Assembly: GCA_000328365.1 (NCBI GenBank) | Contig: KB292507.1 | Coordinates: 4,097 to 68,096, forward strand | Direction of reading: 5' to 3' | DNA length: 64,000 nucleotides | Source of the DNA: Capitella teleta | Lineage: Eukaryota; Annelida; Polychaeta; Capitellidae | Part shown: piece by piece, positions 35,166-47,811 of the stretch | Layout of the letters: each line of letters opens with the position of its first letter | Position numbering within the stretch: the first letter of the stretch is position 1 | Program-made: the position numbers and the translations under genes | Notes under the pieces: generated by a model | The model's database searches: none | Told to the model about the DNA's origin: nothing | Seen by the model: only the letters and a program-made list of their open reading frames with translations

Positions 35166-37780
35166 GATAGTTAAGGAAGAAAGGTAATCCAGAGAGTAAT
35201 GAATCCAGTTTAAATCTCTAAGGCATCAAGTGTCCAGGTAAAAAAATTATCCAAACTGCCTCCGAAATACTGCTGCAGTGATACAGGTGGAATGGGACCA
35301 CACAGCACCACCAACAGCAAGTAAGGCCTGAGGCGTACAGATCGAAGAGCAGAGATGAATCCGTAGAAAGCAGCAGGAAGGGTGGTTGAGACCAAGGGCT
35401 GCTCTCCTTACAGTGTGACTGAGGAGACTGAAGAACTTCTCAAGAACCAAGGATTTTTAAACCCAGCATCTTGATTTCCCCTGGCCAATGAGAGGGCAGT
35501 ATGTAAATTAGCAGCGTTCCTAGAACAATGGGACACTCCGCCCCTTACCCCTGTTATTCCCAAAAGTTACGGCTATCGCGTAATTAAACCAACACGCGGC
35601 CGCCTCGTGGGCCGCCCCTTAAAAAAAAAAATACACATGCTTGACCAGGTCAAGCTATGGACGCGGTTCAAAGGTTACGCAATACACATGCATTACAACT
35701 CGCAAATCGGAATTAGGAAATGAGTCGGTGTTCAATCATGAAGCGTGCCGTTTAGGTTGCACTCGACAACCAAGAAGCAGCGAAAAATATGGCAAACGAC
35801 GCAGTCACACATGGCTTCGTCAGCAGCGGTCGGAAGCCGGAAAAATGCAGTTGCTTCACGGCCACGTTTTCGCTAAAACGACCCTCAAAAAGACACACAA
35901 CATCACCAAATCACCCGTGACCTATTATTTCACTGAAATATAACCCTTTAAATACGTACCGAAGGGTTTCGCGAGAGCTTTCATCGTGCGAGCGGCATGT
36001 CTCACGTCGGATCACAGAGCATAATGAAAACAGGCCCCTGAACGAGCATGCGCAGCCAGCGAGCGCTTCCGCTTGGGGATTGAAAGAACGCCGCACGTGG
36101 TTATGGCCACATTTGCCCTCAAAGCACAGGGTCAACATCGAATTATTCTGGATTATCAAAGGGCATTTCATCCTTTCATTGGCGGGTTTTGCACATGCCT
36201 AAATTATTTCCCCCGCCAAGTGCGTAGCAGCGTATAAATATAACAAAGCAATGACCTCGCATTGCTATCTAACGTTCATCAATAAACTTGAGTGCGGAGA
36301 GGTCATTTGAATGGGGTCTGTGAATTTACAAAGCTAACAAAAAAGCCTCAGTCAACACGGGGTATCAGAATAAATTCAAAATAACCACAGATTCACGAAT
36401 GAACTATAAGCAAGACAATCGCTCGATTCAACAACGCTCCGATTACACAGGTAAATTTAAACAGGCTCAAACAAGGGACCTGCACTGCGCACATTCTTCT
36501 TATCTAACCCCTAAGGAGACACACGTGATAACAATGCAGACGTAGTAATTAAAAAAGCCCACACAGGTCAACAAGAACAATTCAGCCAAAATGTCAGAGG
36601 GTTTCAATAGCAATAAAGTCGGCGTGGTGTTAACGTCAGCCACACAATTATAACAATAGCATTTTAAAAACATTGCTGGGGGTAGAAAAAGTCCCGAAAC
36701 AAAAGGGGTAATTGGACCAAATTTCCATCAACGTGTTTATCTCAGCTTTACGACTAACCGACTTTATTCGAAAATTACGTGCGTGACACGTAATGTTTTC
36801 AGAACATCTGGCGTTTGTGGACCGGGTCCTGAGATGTCAAAGGACAGCGGAGGCATTATTCTTACGTAACTTTAATCATTTGATCTCATCGCCTAAAAGG
36901 TTTATTTTCTTCATAAACATATTACAAAACATTATTCATCGTGAGCGGTCAAACTTGGAATGACGTTGAGATCCATGCAGTGACGAAGAGAAATCCCTCT
37001 TACAGCCCCGCACAATGGAGATTTCAGCTGAGTTGACGCCCTTATGGTTCAACTCTGCAGCTAACAGGAAGATAGTGGTGTGTTACATAACAACTACTTT
37101 TAGTTACCTAAAGTTGCATAACCATGCTCTCTACTCGGGAATAATCCAATCAATCGCGACATCCATCAGCGATCGATAGTTAACTACTGCACAAGTATGA
37201 CGATTACGACTAATAGTCTAATGATGGAGTCAATTAAAGAAGAAAATCAGGAAATTTCTCTATTAATTTACTGATAAAAAATAATCTAGTGTTTATTGAT
37301 TAAATAATAGATAACTTATTATGCGCGTAACCCGATCGATTTCAGGGGAACAAAACACAGAATCCTAGAGTGCGGCAGAGGGAAGGAAGGGGCGGGGGTT
37401 GAGACGCAGCCAAGCACCATGTACGCACACGACGCACTCGCGTCGAACACCACAATCGCCAAGCCCAATCAGACGTAAGCCGCAAATGAGTCATCAGCGT
37501 ACGACCAAGGTAACAAGTTACATAACACTGCACTGGGTAACAGCGAATAACACATCTGCTACTAGTCTCAATGGGAGAATCTTTATTAGGCTGTTACAGC
37601 ATGCGTGTTATATGGTGCTGAAGATTACATCATTTACTAGCTCTACTAACGCACTGCTTCAATATACCGTAATGTCTTGGTTATACGCGCAGTGCGCTAA
37701 GACAGAGGCAGAGAGCATGTCAGTTTCACTGTATGTGGACGTCCATGCCACAAAAATCCCTTGTTCAAGTACCAGTAATG
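35166..37780. other. eIF4G upstream region
   Basis: The 5' UTR and promoter presumably lie here. GC-rich patches occur at 35580-35620 and 35950-36120, and a TATA-like GTATAAATATAAC lies at about 36231. Its direction and relation to eIF4G are unclear. No coding sequence recognised. Confidence 0.35.
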
Positions 37781-37789
37781 GCATGGCAT

Positions 37790-38126
37790 GATGGGGTTTT
37801 ACGGCTCCACCCAAATCAATCGGATGATATGGGAGCCAGAACAGGACAGGCCCGGGACCGGGGTCTCCCCCTACTCTTATCGATAAATCCCAAGGGTTCT
37901 TTATCCTGCATACCACCATAGACAGTAGTACACAGCGCCCGGCCTTGTTACGCAGTTGGGCAGCACTGCAGAGTCACCGGAGAATTACAATTATAACGAA
38001 TTACAATTTTAATTCATAATCATCGCCCGTGGCCTGATTGGGTCTCGAACCCGGGACCTCGACCCCCACGGTCGGCATAGGATTGCAGTCAGCCGGTCAA
38101 ACCGACCGAGCTATTCGGTGCCCCCT
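37790..38126 (-). repeat. tRNA-derived SINE, copy 2
   Basis: Close match over the full length to 16160-16490, in the same orientation, with A box (as TAGCTCGGTCGG) and B box GGTTCGAGACC. Gives the family length of about 330-340 bp. Confidence 0.8.
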
Positions 38127-38129
38127 TAA

Positions 38130-41100
38130 GTACCGGTAATGTTTAAACCACAGGTTGCGTAGCCAGAAGAACCTGCATGGTGTCAGTTCAATTAAAGATA
38201 GATGCTTAGTACATTTATTCTGTTTACGTTTTACAGCATTAGAGATTGAGTGACACTCATAAGAAGCAACCTACATATGGTTTGGTGGCTGAGCGTAGTT
38301 GTGCATGTTTCTGCATAGCCGTGCATGGCTGTGCATGCTCTGATTGAAGGCTGTGCATGGATTACGTTCTCTTACTTGACTGCTAATTGATTTAATGTTC
38401 ATCTATATAGAGATCGTTTGAAGCAGCCACATAAAGTCTCAAGTATTAGTTTGCACATTTCGAAAGCATGGTTGCTGAATGCTGATAGTATACAATGTAG
38501 TGCATTCCGTCTTATGGGCTTAATATGATCTTCAGTCATGCAGTTGGGGAAAAAAATTATTGTGCTGAATAACTGCTGATAAGGAGTTTTCGACTCGCGA
38601 AATCGACAAGCAGCGAGCTATCTGTGTATAACATGCCTTTTAGAATTTTTCCTGAACGAGTCAAAACAACTTTTTCAAAACTAAGATTGCTGACACTGCC
38701 TGTAACAGATAAAGTGAGATGTCAGCACAGAGCTTGCTGCTATAAATACCTTGGCGCTGGTGGGCGTGCACATAAATAATCAATTTCCGGTTTGAAAAAG
38801 GTCGGATGCGCGTTTAATTAGAAGGTCTTACAAGTTATAACCAAGACAATACGGTAGCTACACATTATTCCCCACTCAAGTTCATAATAATTACGAGCTA
38901 TCAGCACTGCCTCATTTGGAAACCAATCTCGCTAAATGCCCATTGAACTGGTAAAACACCATGTCCAATTGTCTACAGACACACTCAGGTCAGATGCACA
39001 GATCATTGATCTACAAATCTACGATACAGCTCACTGAATGTTGTGGGATGAACAGTAATTGAGAATGTTTACTTATTGCAGCACTTCATTCTTTGTCCTG
39101 AACTGAAAGTAACAAGCATTGAACAACTGGCGGCATAAGATCAACCATTTCCTCACGAGGCACATCAGTGACATCACCAGATGCATGGACACCAACTAAT
39201 GCACTAAATGGTAAAACCTAACATGCATCATTATTTTCTTCCAACTAAAATGCATGCATATATGCTGAAGAGGTAATAATTATAGAGAATGGGTTAGGCA
39301 GGGTAAATCAGAGAACAAATCTTGATGCATACGTGAGGGAAATCCTAATTAATGCTAGGATTATGCTGTGCATTTCAATCACCACAATGATTGAGCGAGG
39401 ATTTTCAGTGGGTATGATATCAACTTATCAAGGAAAACACTAAATCGAAGTCATAACCCTAATGCCAATAAATGGAAACATACACAAGCAATGAAAAATT
39501 ATGAAATTATCAATGAATATTATTCCCATTAATTATTCAAGTGCCAATAAATAGTACCCTCGACCATCGTAATTGTAATTAATTCACCAAAATAATTTAT
39601 ATGATCTCATCATTATAAGTATTCATAAGTAACATAACACATGATAACAGCTGTCGAAGATGTGCATGTAATCAGGGAACCCACAGAGGTTCCAGCAAGA
39701 GACACATAAAAAGCTCTGGAGTCACAGCTGAACAGAACACCACTGAACAGTGGACACCATCTGCTGAACTCTCCAGCTGACTGCCATGAAAAATTATTGG
39801 TTCAAGTAGATTCAGAATATAGAGATCATGCAAAAATATAGAGATCTATAGATCTATATAGAGATCATGCAAAAGTTAATTCATAGCCAGGTAACAATAT
39901 TATTATTTTGCATGATTTCCAGCGAGCATTCCCCTTTTAATTTACAAGGATTCAAGCATCAAGGCTGTACACGCAAGATGAACAAGTCAGAATACAAGAG
40001 ACATTTAAGGTGAATTATCCCTTCAGGCCAGATCATGAGACATAGAAAACATGTGAGAACAGACAACTTTTATCCCTGGTGTCAACTGAATGAGCTTGTT
40101 CTGAGAACATGATCATAACTCTGTGTTCCTGTTTTCAGCTCTGCTACATGGTTGTAAAATTTTATCAACAGCAGAAACATATTTCCAGGTATTTTCCAGA
40201 AGATGAGTGAAGATTTAAAAGCTATTCTTGGAAAAAGCATAGGTGAATAAAAGAAATCTTTATCAGGGCCAACAACCTTATGCACCAAAAGTTACATTTA
40301 GATAAGTGCATGTAGTTGGAACAATTCTCAAGCAATCTATGACCTACTAGTAATTCAGAAGTAAGGATAGATAATTGACCCTAGAGGCCTAGACAAACTC
40401 ATTTGAAGAAAATAATACACAAAAAATAATGAATAACAGTTATAATACACATAATTATAAACATGAATACAATCATGTACAATTCAGTCAATTTTCCACT
40501 CTTGTTAGTCACTAAGAATAAATAATACTATAAATTATAGTAGAATTCTGACACTGTTAGTCTATTATACTCTATAATAGACTAACAGTGTCAGAGTTAA
40601 TTTTAAAGTTCTGATAATAATGATTTGGGTTGATTCGAGACTTGTAAATAATAGTTCTTTTTATGCAGCAACATAATAATATTCAGAAATTTACATTAAA
40701 ATACTGGGATTAAATCTCCAGCAATCAGTCAGTCAACTTCAATCGATCAATTTTTAACTTGGTATATTCATATTTTCAAATGATGAAAACACTCAACAGA
40801 CATCTCGATGACCTTACTATCATCAGGTTCTGAATCCTCTGCCAAGCACATTAACGTTCTATTAATATCAATGCATACTTAAAATTCACTCAAGTTGAAC
40901 AGTCATGGTGTTTATGAAAATAAGGAATAAAGGATATACTAGGAAGTTTCAAGATTTTTAAATATTATTGAATTAATAAATAAAGTTTCTTCAGTCAATA
41001 TCTAATCTATGAAAATAAAACCACAATAATTACAACACCAACAATTAAATGTACAAAAGAATGCATAGAAAGTGAAACTACAGGTGTGAAACCAGGAAAA

Positions 41101-41900
41101 TAGAGATCAGTACAATAGTGCAAGTCAACATCTATCAGTCACTGTGACACACACAACGGACACACCCTCAATGCATGCCACACTCACAATGTGCATGGTT
41201 CACAACTTCTGGCAGAACACGATATATTCAATGGTTGTGCTCAATTAGTACCACAAAAAAAAAAACAATAGGGCTTGAGAATGAACAACGCCAGTATAAA
41301 ACAGACCAATCAATCAAGATTTGAACCAATTTAATAATTATATTACGATACTTTTATGCAGCATTCAGGATTCAGCACTTGTCAAAAGAGAAAGATTCCA
41401 ACCCATAAACATCATCAATGCAACCGAAACACGATTATCAGATGCACAACTGTAGTGTTCATAGAACACCAGTCTGATCAGTCAGACCAAAACATAGACG
41501 ATGAGATGTTTCCCCAGAGGGGAAACAAAACAGAGAATTGCACATCGCAATTTTGCAGGTTTAAAGTCAAGTTAATAAGAGGGGAGGGGCTGTGAACTGG
41601 CATCATTATTCATTGTGATGGTTGAAGGGCAAGAAATGGAAGAATTTTATTCAATTTTATTTTTAATTTCTCGCCTTCATATTCAATGTCATCATATTCT
41701 GCCTGTGTATAGTAATGGAAAAGGGGCCACGAGGAACAAAAAACCTCAACACCAGATGAATGAATTGACATCAAAGGTCTTTCAGCCTTTTCCAGTTTGA
41801 CAGCCTGACTGAAGTGTCACATTGCCAGATTAAGACCCACATACTGAACTCAATTGTTATAACCCCAAAGACCGAGGTCCTTTGTGCAACATATGAAATG
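38130..41900. other. Gene-poor AT-rich stretch
   Basis: No coding sequence recognised. Contains a cluster of GTGCATG motifs (38296-38360), a short direct repeat ATATAGAGATCATGCAAAA (39820 and 39853) and the palindrome at 40544-40598. Confidence 0.4.
40544..40598. repeat. 55-nt near-perfect palindrome
   Basis: 26-nt arms (40544-40569 and 40573-40598) differ at one base and are separated by 3 nt. Core CTGACACTGTTAGTCTATTA and its complement. No flanking duplication seen. Confidence 0.7.
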
Positions 41901-43125
41901 AACATGAGCAGTTCATTCTTCAACTTCATTCATGTAAAAATTTTGACGGTTGGTCATTTCTGGTGAATCAGATTGTGAAGCATGTGACTTGTCCACGGAG
42001 CTGTCAAGAGGCAGGCAACGCGTGGTGACATTTCGGAGGCACGTATTCGGACATTTTGTGACAGAAATATGATTCAGAAAAGGATACTGAGCTGTGACAA
42101 GCGGCTGCACGTGCACTTGGACGCTCACCGGTGGAGACACTGATGGGTTTTTTCTTGGACCCGGCACATTCATCTCAACGTGAGAGTTGGTGTTATTCGG
42201 GTCAAGGCCCGACTGCTAGCTTGTTTCCAAGCTAATCTCCTGCACAAGGACGAAAATATCACATTATATACGAAGAAGAGGCATCGAACTTTCATCCATG
42301 TGTTATATTATGGCATAGAAGTTTACTAAATACGAAGATTAAATGGATTTAAAATCACATATATCCAATATGGCTGATACCTCAATGGAGTCTGCAAGGA
42401 GACGGCTTCGGGCACTTCCGCCTAGATTCGTCTGTTTCCGTCGGTTCAAAGTTCATGTCGCATCAACACGCTTTGCTGTCATCAGCTGCGCTAAATCTAT
42501 ATTAGTAACGTGTTCCACCAGTATATGTTGTACTTGTACAGTTGTATGCCTTTATTCACGATTTATGACGGATTGGCAGCACTTAAGTCAACGTTTATTT
42601 ATGCATGAACTCATCCGAATAAAATTGCACGATGGAGCTGCTGTACCAAAGATAATCCATTAAATCATTAATTAGTGAAATAAATTTCGCATTCTTATAT
42701 TCTCTGCGTAGTTGTTCTTATCACATCTCATTGTTATATTCTTATAAATTAAGACCATTAATGAATGCATATAGACCTACAGATCTACTATATGTAGTAG
42801 CTGAATAGCTGTGTAGATTTTTGGCCCGCTGCTAGCCTTGCATACATGTAGTTTATTTATATTTGTGAATTGCATGAGCTGTGTATTCTAGCTAGTATAC
42901 ACTGTCAGATAGGATAATTAACTTTATTCTGTTGCTACTAAAGCCTTGAGCCGATTCGAATACGATTTTATTGTTTGCCTGTTAGTGGGTTGTTACTATA
43001 TAGTAGTTATCCAAGTGTAAAGTAGGGGAAAGCATGGGGTGGGGTATATACCCCGCTGTACTAGCGTAGTTGACAATTCGTTTGCTGTAATTGCCCTCCA
43101 CGCACAGCTACAGGCCTATGCGTTA

Positions 43126-43185
43126 TAATAATCCTTTATACTTCAATGGCTACAATTGTAGCCATTGATGTATAAAGGATTATTA
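43126..43185. repeat. 60-nt near-perfect palindrome without spacer
   Basis: Two 30-nt arms (43126-43155, 43156-43185) with a single mismatch meet at ACAATTGT. Core TCAATGGCTACAATTGTAGC. Confidence 0.75.
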
Positions 43186-43611
43186 CAATACTAGTATATG
43201 TGAATTTCCACTACGGGGTGTATTTGTAAGCACAATAACGTTCATCCATGAGAGGCAACTCCCACTGATACATTAATTGTAAATAACTGTTTGAATCACC
43301 CTGTACGTGTAATCGGTGTACGTATGTGCAACGTGAGCCATATTGTGGGGTGCGTCTCTGAGTGTCTGTATCCATACTCCTCCATCGATTGTCGAGCGAG
43401 ATCGTTATCACCTATCACACCGTCCACCCCCACGCAACACAGATTTCAATCTCCGAACGTGTTTGATTGCACATCTTTCGTCGCTTGTCCGTCGATTGAT
43501 TGATGCAGCGAAACGATCACGATGATTGAGCTGCCGTCACCAGCCGTGTCTTGTGTAATATTGTACTCTTCTAGTCTGGCAATTAAAATATTCCGATATA
43601 TCGCTGATTCT

Positions 43612-43727
43612 AGCAATACAAGAAGAGGATAATTTATGTGTCATTCGCTAATTCGCTCAGTATATTATTACGTTTATTGTAACTTGTAATATAATTATAA
43701 TTCTAATTATCCTCTTCTTGTATTGCT
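43612..43727. repeat. Inverted repeat with 23-bp perfect arms
   Basis: AGCAATACAAGAAGAGGATA... at 43612-43634 is the exact complement of 43705-43727, with a 70-nt AT-rich middle. Could be a mini-MITE or hairpin RNA source. Confidence 0.65.
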
Positions 43728-45003
43728 CTGGTGGAGTGTAATAACATGCGTTATCCATAAACTTTCTTGGCTATAGGCCTATTACACGCAGTATACGACA
43801 TGGAACATGTAATTACCACGTGTATGTACATTATATGCATCTGTTATGCATGTGGATTTGTATAATTATGCAGTACCATGAATAAATTATGTGGTAATCC
43901 TCTTCTAATTCACTATACATGGTTATAGGCGTGGTCACGTGGGTATTAAATTACTTTAACTCGGCTCATGTGTTAACTTGACAGTTTGGTGTACATGTAA
44001 ATCAGTAATACTATATTATACTATTATATACATGTACATATAGTAGGACTGTTCTTCTCTTCTGGAAGGCTCACGTGGAGGATCAGACGTTCACACAGGA
44101 GTGACTATAGTGAAGAGGATCCAACATCCATTTCATGTTCAAGGGGTTGCCATGGGGTTTGCTTTAAATATCCCTGCACCAGTTATCTGCTGAAAATGAC
44201 ACAACTCATGCTGCTCATTCATATTTTGCTGGTTAACGAGACTTACTCAGCTAAAACTACGATACTTAAAATTAATTCACATACCTTGCAGACGCTTAAT
44301 TAATATCATTACAGTAGAGTATCAATAAAGTATCAATCATAGCTACATATACAGTATTCTGTTTTTCTGCTTGTTTGCGTGCAGTGTAGGTCTATGACTA
44401 TTCGCAAAATTGAATTTTAGGAAGCAAATTATTCTTCTAGTACTGCATGCAGCTGGGGTGTAAGAATGCGAGTCTATAAGAAGTTTCATGTTCCTTGTAC
44501 TACTGGTATAATTTATTGCTATACATGTTTGGACATGTATATTCTCCTGTTACATTGTTTGGATAATTGAATCGTGCGATCGACGAGAAACAAATTCTGC
44601 AAAGAGAGTGAAATTGAACACGAAATAACGCGTATTCGTTGCGATGTTTTAGGCATGAATAAACCAATTTGTACTTTTAAACAAAAGTACTAGTAAGTAC
44701 CCAAGAAGGAAATATTTAGCTCGGAACTTAGTCTTAACTGCTAGACTGTTCTTTGTTTTTTTCGATATGGGGTAATTAGGTTAGACCAACCTAGGTATAG
44801 GTTCTGCATGTTTTATGATGCGCAATTGTTGAAATGAATCGGCATCGAAGTCGGGTAAAATTACACCATTATGACGATTCAAGTGAAACTGCTGACACTT
44901 TCCTCTCTCAATACTACAACATCGATTTATAATAAACATAATTATTAGATATAAAGTAGGCTTAATTAATTTACATCTATGTACATACATGTTTATACAA
45001 GAG

Positions 45004-45040
45004 ATGGCCCAAACGTAATGAGCCTCAGGCACTAAGCTTG
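45004..45040 (+). mobile_element. Isolated mariner left terminus
   Basis: GGCCCAAACGTAATGAGCCT resembles the terminus of the mariner element at 46484 (GGCCCAGAAGTAATGAGCCT). No associated frame is attached. Confidence 0.45.
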
Positions 45041-45109
45041 TATCTATGCAAGAATTGAAACTTGTTTAATATTATATACATGCACACGTATACACATCCA
45101 GAGTGGGTA

Positions 45110-45710
45110 CAGTAGTGTCATTGTCAACGTGTTAGCTGGTCTAATGTTTATTGAGCCACACACAGTCCTCGCGTTGCAACAATTCTGAAGTTCCAGGTAT
45201 AGTTATACGATTTCCATTCAGGAATGGAGAATATGGAACTCCAGATCTTTTACATAGCTCCAATCATGAATACTGAGAGACGTCATCGTCGTATCCAGTG
45301 GACGCGATTGCACTATCGACACGAACTCTACTGAGGTGAAGTTATAGTGCCCTCTTCACAAACGAGAGCCAGATTTGCCTGTATAGGTCAGACAGGAGAT
45401 GACACGTGTGGAGAAGTAGTGGAGAAGGGTTCTCAGATTGTTGCATCTAGCAGCAAAATATAGATGAGGTAGAGCCAACATCACGATGTGGGGAGGTGTT
45501 TCCAACAGCACAAAGACTCGCCCCCTCGTAGTAATTTAGAACTTGCCCACAAGACGGTACATCACAGAGGTCCTGGAACTAGCTGTCATCCCTTTCTTCA
45601 AGGGCATTCTGAAATCTGGATGTTTCCGCAAGACAATATATGCACGCATAAAAATAAATCCATGCCTACTAAACAAATTCAAACCGAATTACCTAAAGCA
45701 CGATTAATGT
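45110..45710 (+). mobile_element. Tc1-like transposon remnant
   Basis: Decayed transposase: HRR.QW.R.HYRHEL, then ESQICLYRSD, a GG.SVMVWGG-like stretch and QDN (FPQDNICTH) follow in Tc1 order in shifting frames with stops. Too degraded to be active. Confidence 0.6.
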
Positions 45711-45999
45711 GAATTTAGTGAAGTGCTATAGAGCGACGTCAGAATGAAAAATTGGCATATTACATTGATGCCTTACCATCGATGTTTCAAGGCACTACTG
45801 GTATCGTGCATGGAACTAATACAGAGGTACATGTACGTACCGGTAGTGACCATGCAGAGCATTGGATAGAATGCCTCGAAATGTTTCTTATACATGTATT
45901 TGTTTCTCTTTATGTAATCATCAAACTTTATCAAAATGTCTTATGCTTGTCTCATTTCTTTGTTTCATTGTCTCTTCAAGTACGAATTCGGCGGAGGAA

Positions 46000-46360
46000 C
46001 CAGTTTCAGCAATACGCTGGGGTAGGTGAAGAATGATAGAGACATTGCACCCAATTTGACGGGCAATGGATCGAGGTTTCATAACTTTCATTCTTTGATC
46101 CAGAAGGCTTCTGGATAGCTCTCTTTGAAGCGCTGTTAGCCATCCCATTGCAAAGATTTTGCCGATTTTTCAATGCTTTAAGGTACAGGGGTGACTCTCT
46201 TGTCCATCGCACAAGTCACTGTTGTCTACTGCTATTGTGGGTACATGTGTACTCAAAATGAAGGTTAATTTGGTTTTGTCCAGATATACAAACTGATTTT
46301 GAACCTGGCAGGTGTGAGGTTGTCTAGCATGTTTGAAATATTTATTTCGAAACATTTCAA
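46000..46360 (-). mobile_element. Tc1-like transposon N-terminal remnant
   Basis: On the minus strand, KPRSIARQIGCNVSIILHL and QRIAETGS match the helix-turn-helix of Tc1-like transposases (IAR.LG.S.STV..L..R..ETG). Only the N-terminal part is visible. It is a separate insertion from the plus-strand Tc1 remnant. Confidence 0.5.
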
Positions 46361-46477
46361 GACCTGCAAGGTAGAGTTCCCCAATAATGATTGCAATTAT
46401 AGACCCATGCGTTTATTTTGCCTCTAAGTATATTTAAATGAATTTATTTGTTTTATCTTATCCATCAATATGAGTGA

Positions 46478-47655
46478 GGGCCCAGAAGTAATGAGCCTCG
46501 AGAGGAAATAGTTGTCCGATTCTCACGAGCTTTCGCACATGTTGCCAAGCAACCAATATAAGTTTCCTGTGAAATCATCATAATGATTCAGCGCTTTTCG
46601 CCAGTTCGGTAGCGTCTCATACAGACCTACCCACATCATGTTCTGTTTCTTTGGGAAAAATGAAGACGATCCCGTATCGTTCCGTCATGCGTTTCTTTGT
46701 GCGGAGTGGCAAAAACTGCAAAGAAATCGCCCAAAATCTGAGAGAAGTTTATGGAAGACAAGTCCCATCTGATGGGTGGTGGCCACATAACTATGAAGAG
46801 AGAACCTTGAAGATGGCCACCATGTTGGACGGCCTATGACAGTCAATACCAGTACTCAAGTAGCGAAACTCAAGTGATTGATCTTAGAAAACAGACTGAT
46901 CTCGCTAATTGAACTGTGTGCTCTGACTGGGCTATCAACAAGCACTGTGCAGCAAATCATTTGTAATGATCTGAAAATGCAAAAGTTATCCGCTCGATTG
47001 TTTCTGAAGATGTTGACAAAATCTCAAAAAGTTGCCTGAGTCAACATGTCCGACCAACTTCTGACCCGTGGCAGACTAGGACGTTGTGACCTTTATGAAT
47101 GACAAATATATGCAACAAGACATCAATTTTCCACTGTGACTCTGAAAGCAAGCGGAAGTCCAGTGAGTGGCGGCATCATAGATCCCGACCGCCTCAAAAA
47201 GCCCAGGTATCAAGAACAATCAAGAGGTCATGATGCCAATGGATGATTCACATTGACTATTTGGAGAAGGGAACTGTCATTAAAGGTGCATACTATGCCA
47301 AGCTACTAGAAAAAGTTTGTGAAGCGATCAAGGAGAAACTCCGCAGCTTGCTTGCCAGGGGTCAGTGCCTTCAGCAGGACAATACGCCTTCGCACAACAG
47401 TCACATTGCCCCATGCGATTACAAACCATTTGGAAATCTGAAAAATGCTATCAAAGGACATCGTTTTGCAAACAACAATGAACTGATAAGGGCTGCTGAG
47501 TCGTGTTTTGGGTCAAAACGAAGAGCTCTTCTGGCAAGGCATTGAAGCATTGAGAAATTAATGGGAGAAATGTATTCTACTTGAGGATGTTGAATAGTGA
47601 ATAAAAGCTTCAATTACAACGCAAAATGCCTTAGGCTCATTACTTCTGGACCCTC
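46478..47655 (+). mobile_element. mariner transposon, decayed
   Basis: Ends GGCCCAGAAGTAATGAGCCT (46484) and the complement of GGTCCAGAAGTAATGAGCCT (about 47652) form terminal inverted repeats. Transposase pieces in order: the N-terminal helix-turn-helix (46651-46839), ISLIELCALTGLSTSTVQQI (about 46890), HCDSESKRKSSEWR (about 47130), then IDYLEKGTVIKGAYYAKLLE through QQDNTPSH and PCDYKPFGNLK (47243-47545). Several frameshifts and stops, so non-functional. About 1.18 kb. Confidence 0.8.
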
Positions 47656-47811
47656 CCTTGTATGAATGAATACTATAGTGAGTATAGTCCTCACATCTTT
47701 TGATAAAAAATAAAACTGAAGGAATATTAAAAAAGTCTACAAGTACCAATACTTCTTTTTATCTTTAATGAAAGGCATAAATTAAGATGAAAAATACACT
47801 ATATAATGTGA

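Larger units (their letters stand above)
41900..44990. other. Intergenic stretch with palindromes
   Basis: Two open stretches lie back to back: 41913-42173 on the minus strand (86 codons) and 42343-42663 on the plus strand (106 codons). They have no recognised domains and no splice partners, so they are not called genes. Palindromes at 43126-43185 and 43612-43727 are listed separately. Confidence 0.35.

Noticed and set aside
36225-36245. TATA box as the eIF4G promoter
   Set aside because: It reads on the plus strand, away from eIF4G, and no gene follows it.
41913-42663. Divergent pair of 86- and 106-codon frames
   Set aside because: No recognised motifs, no splice signals joining further exons; kept only as a note in the intergenic entry.
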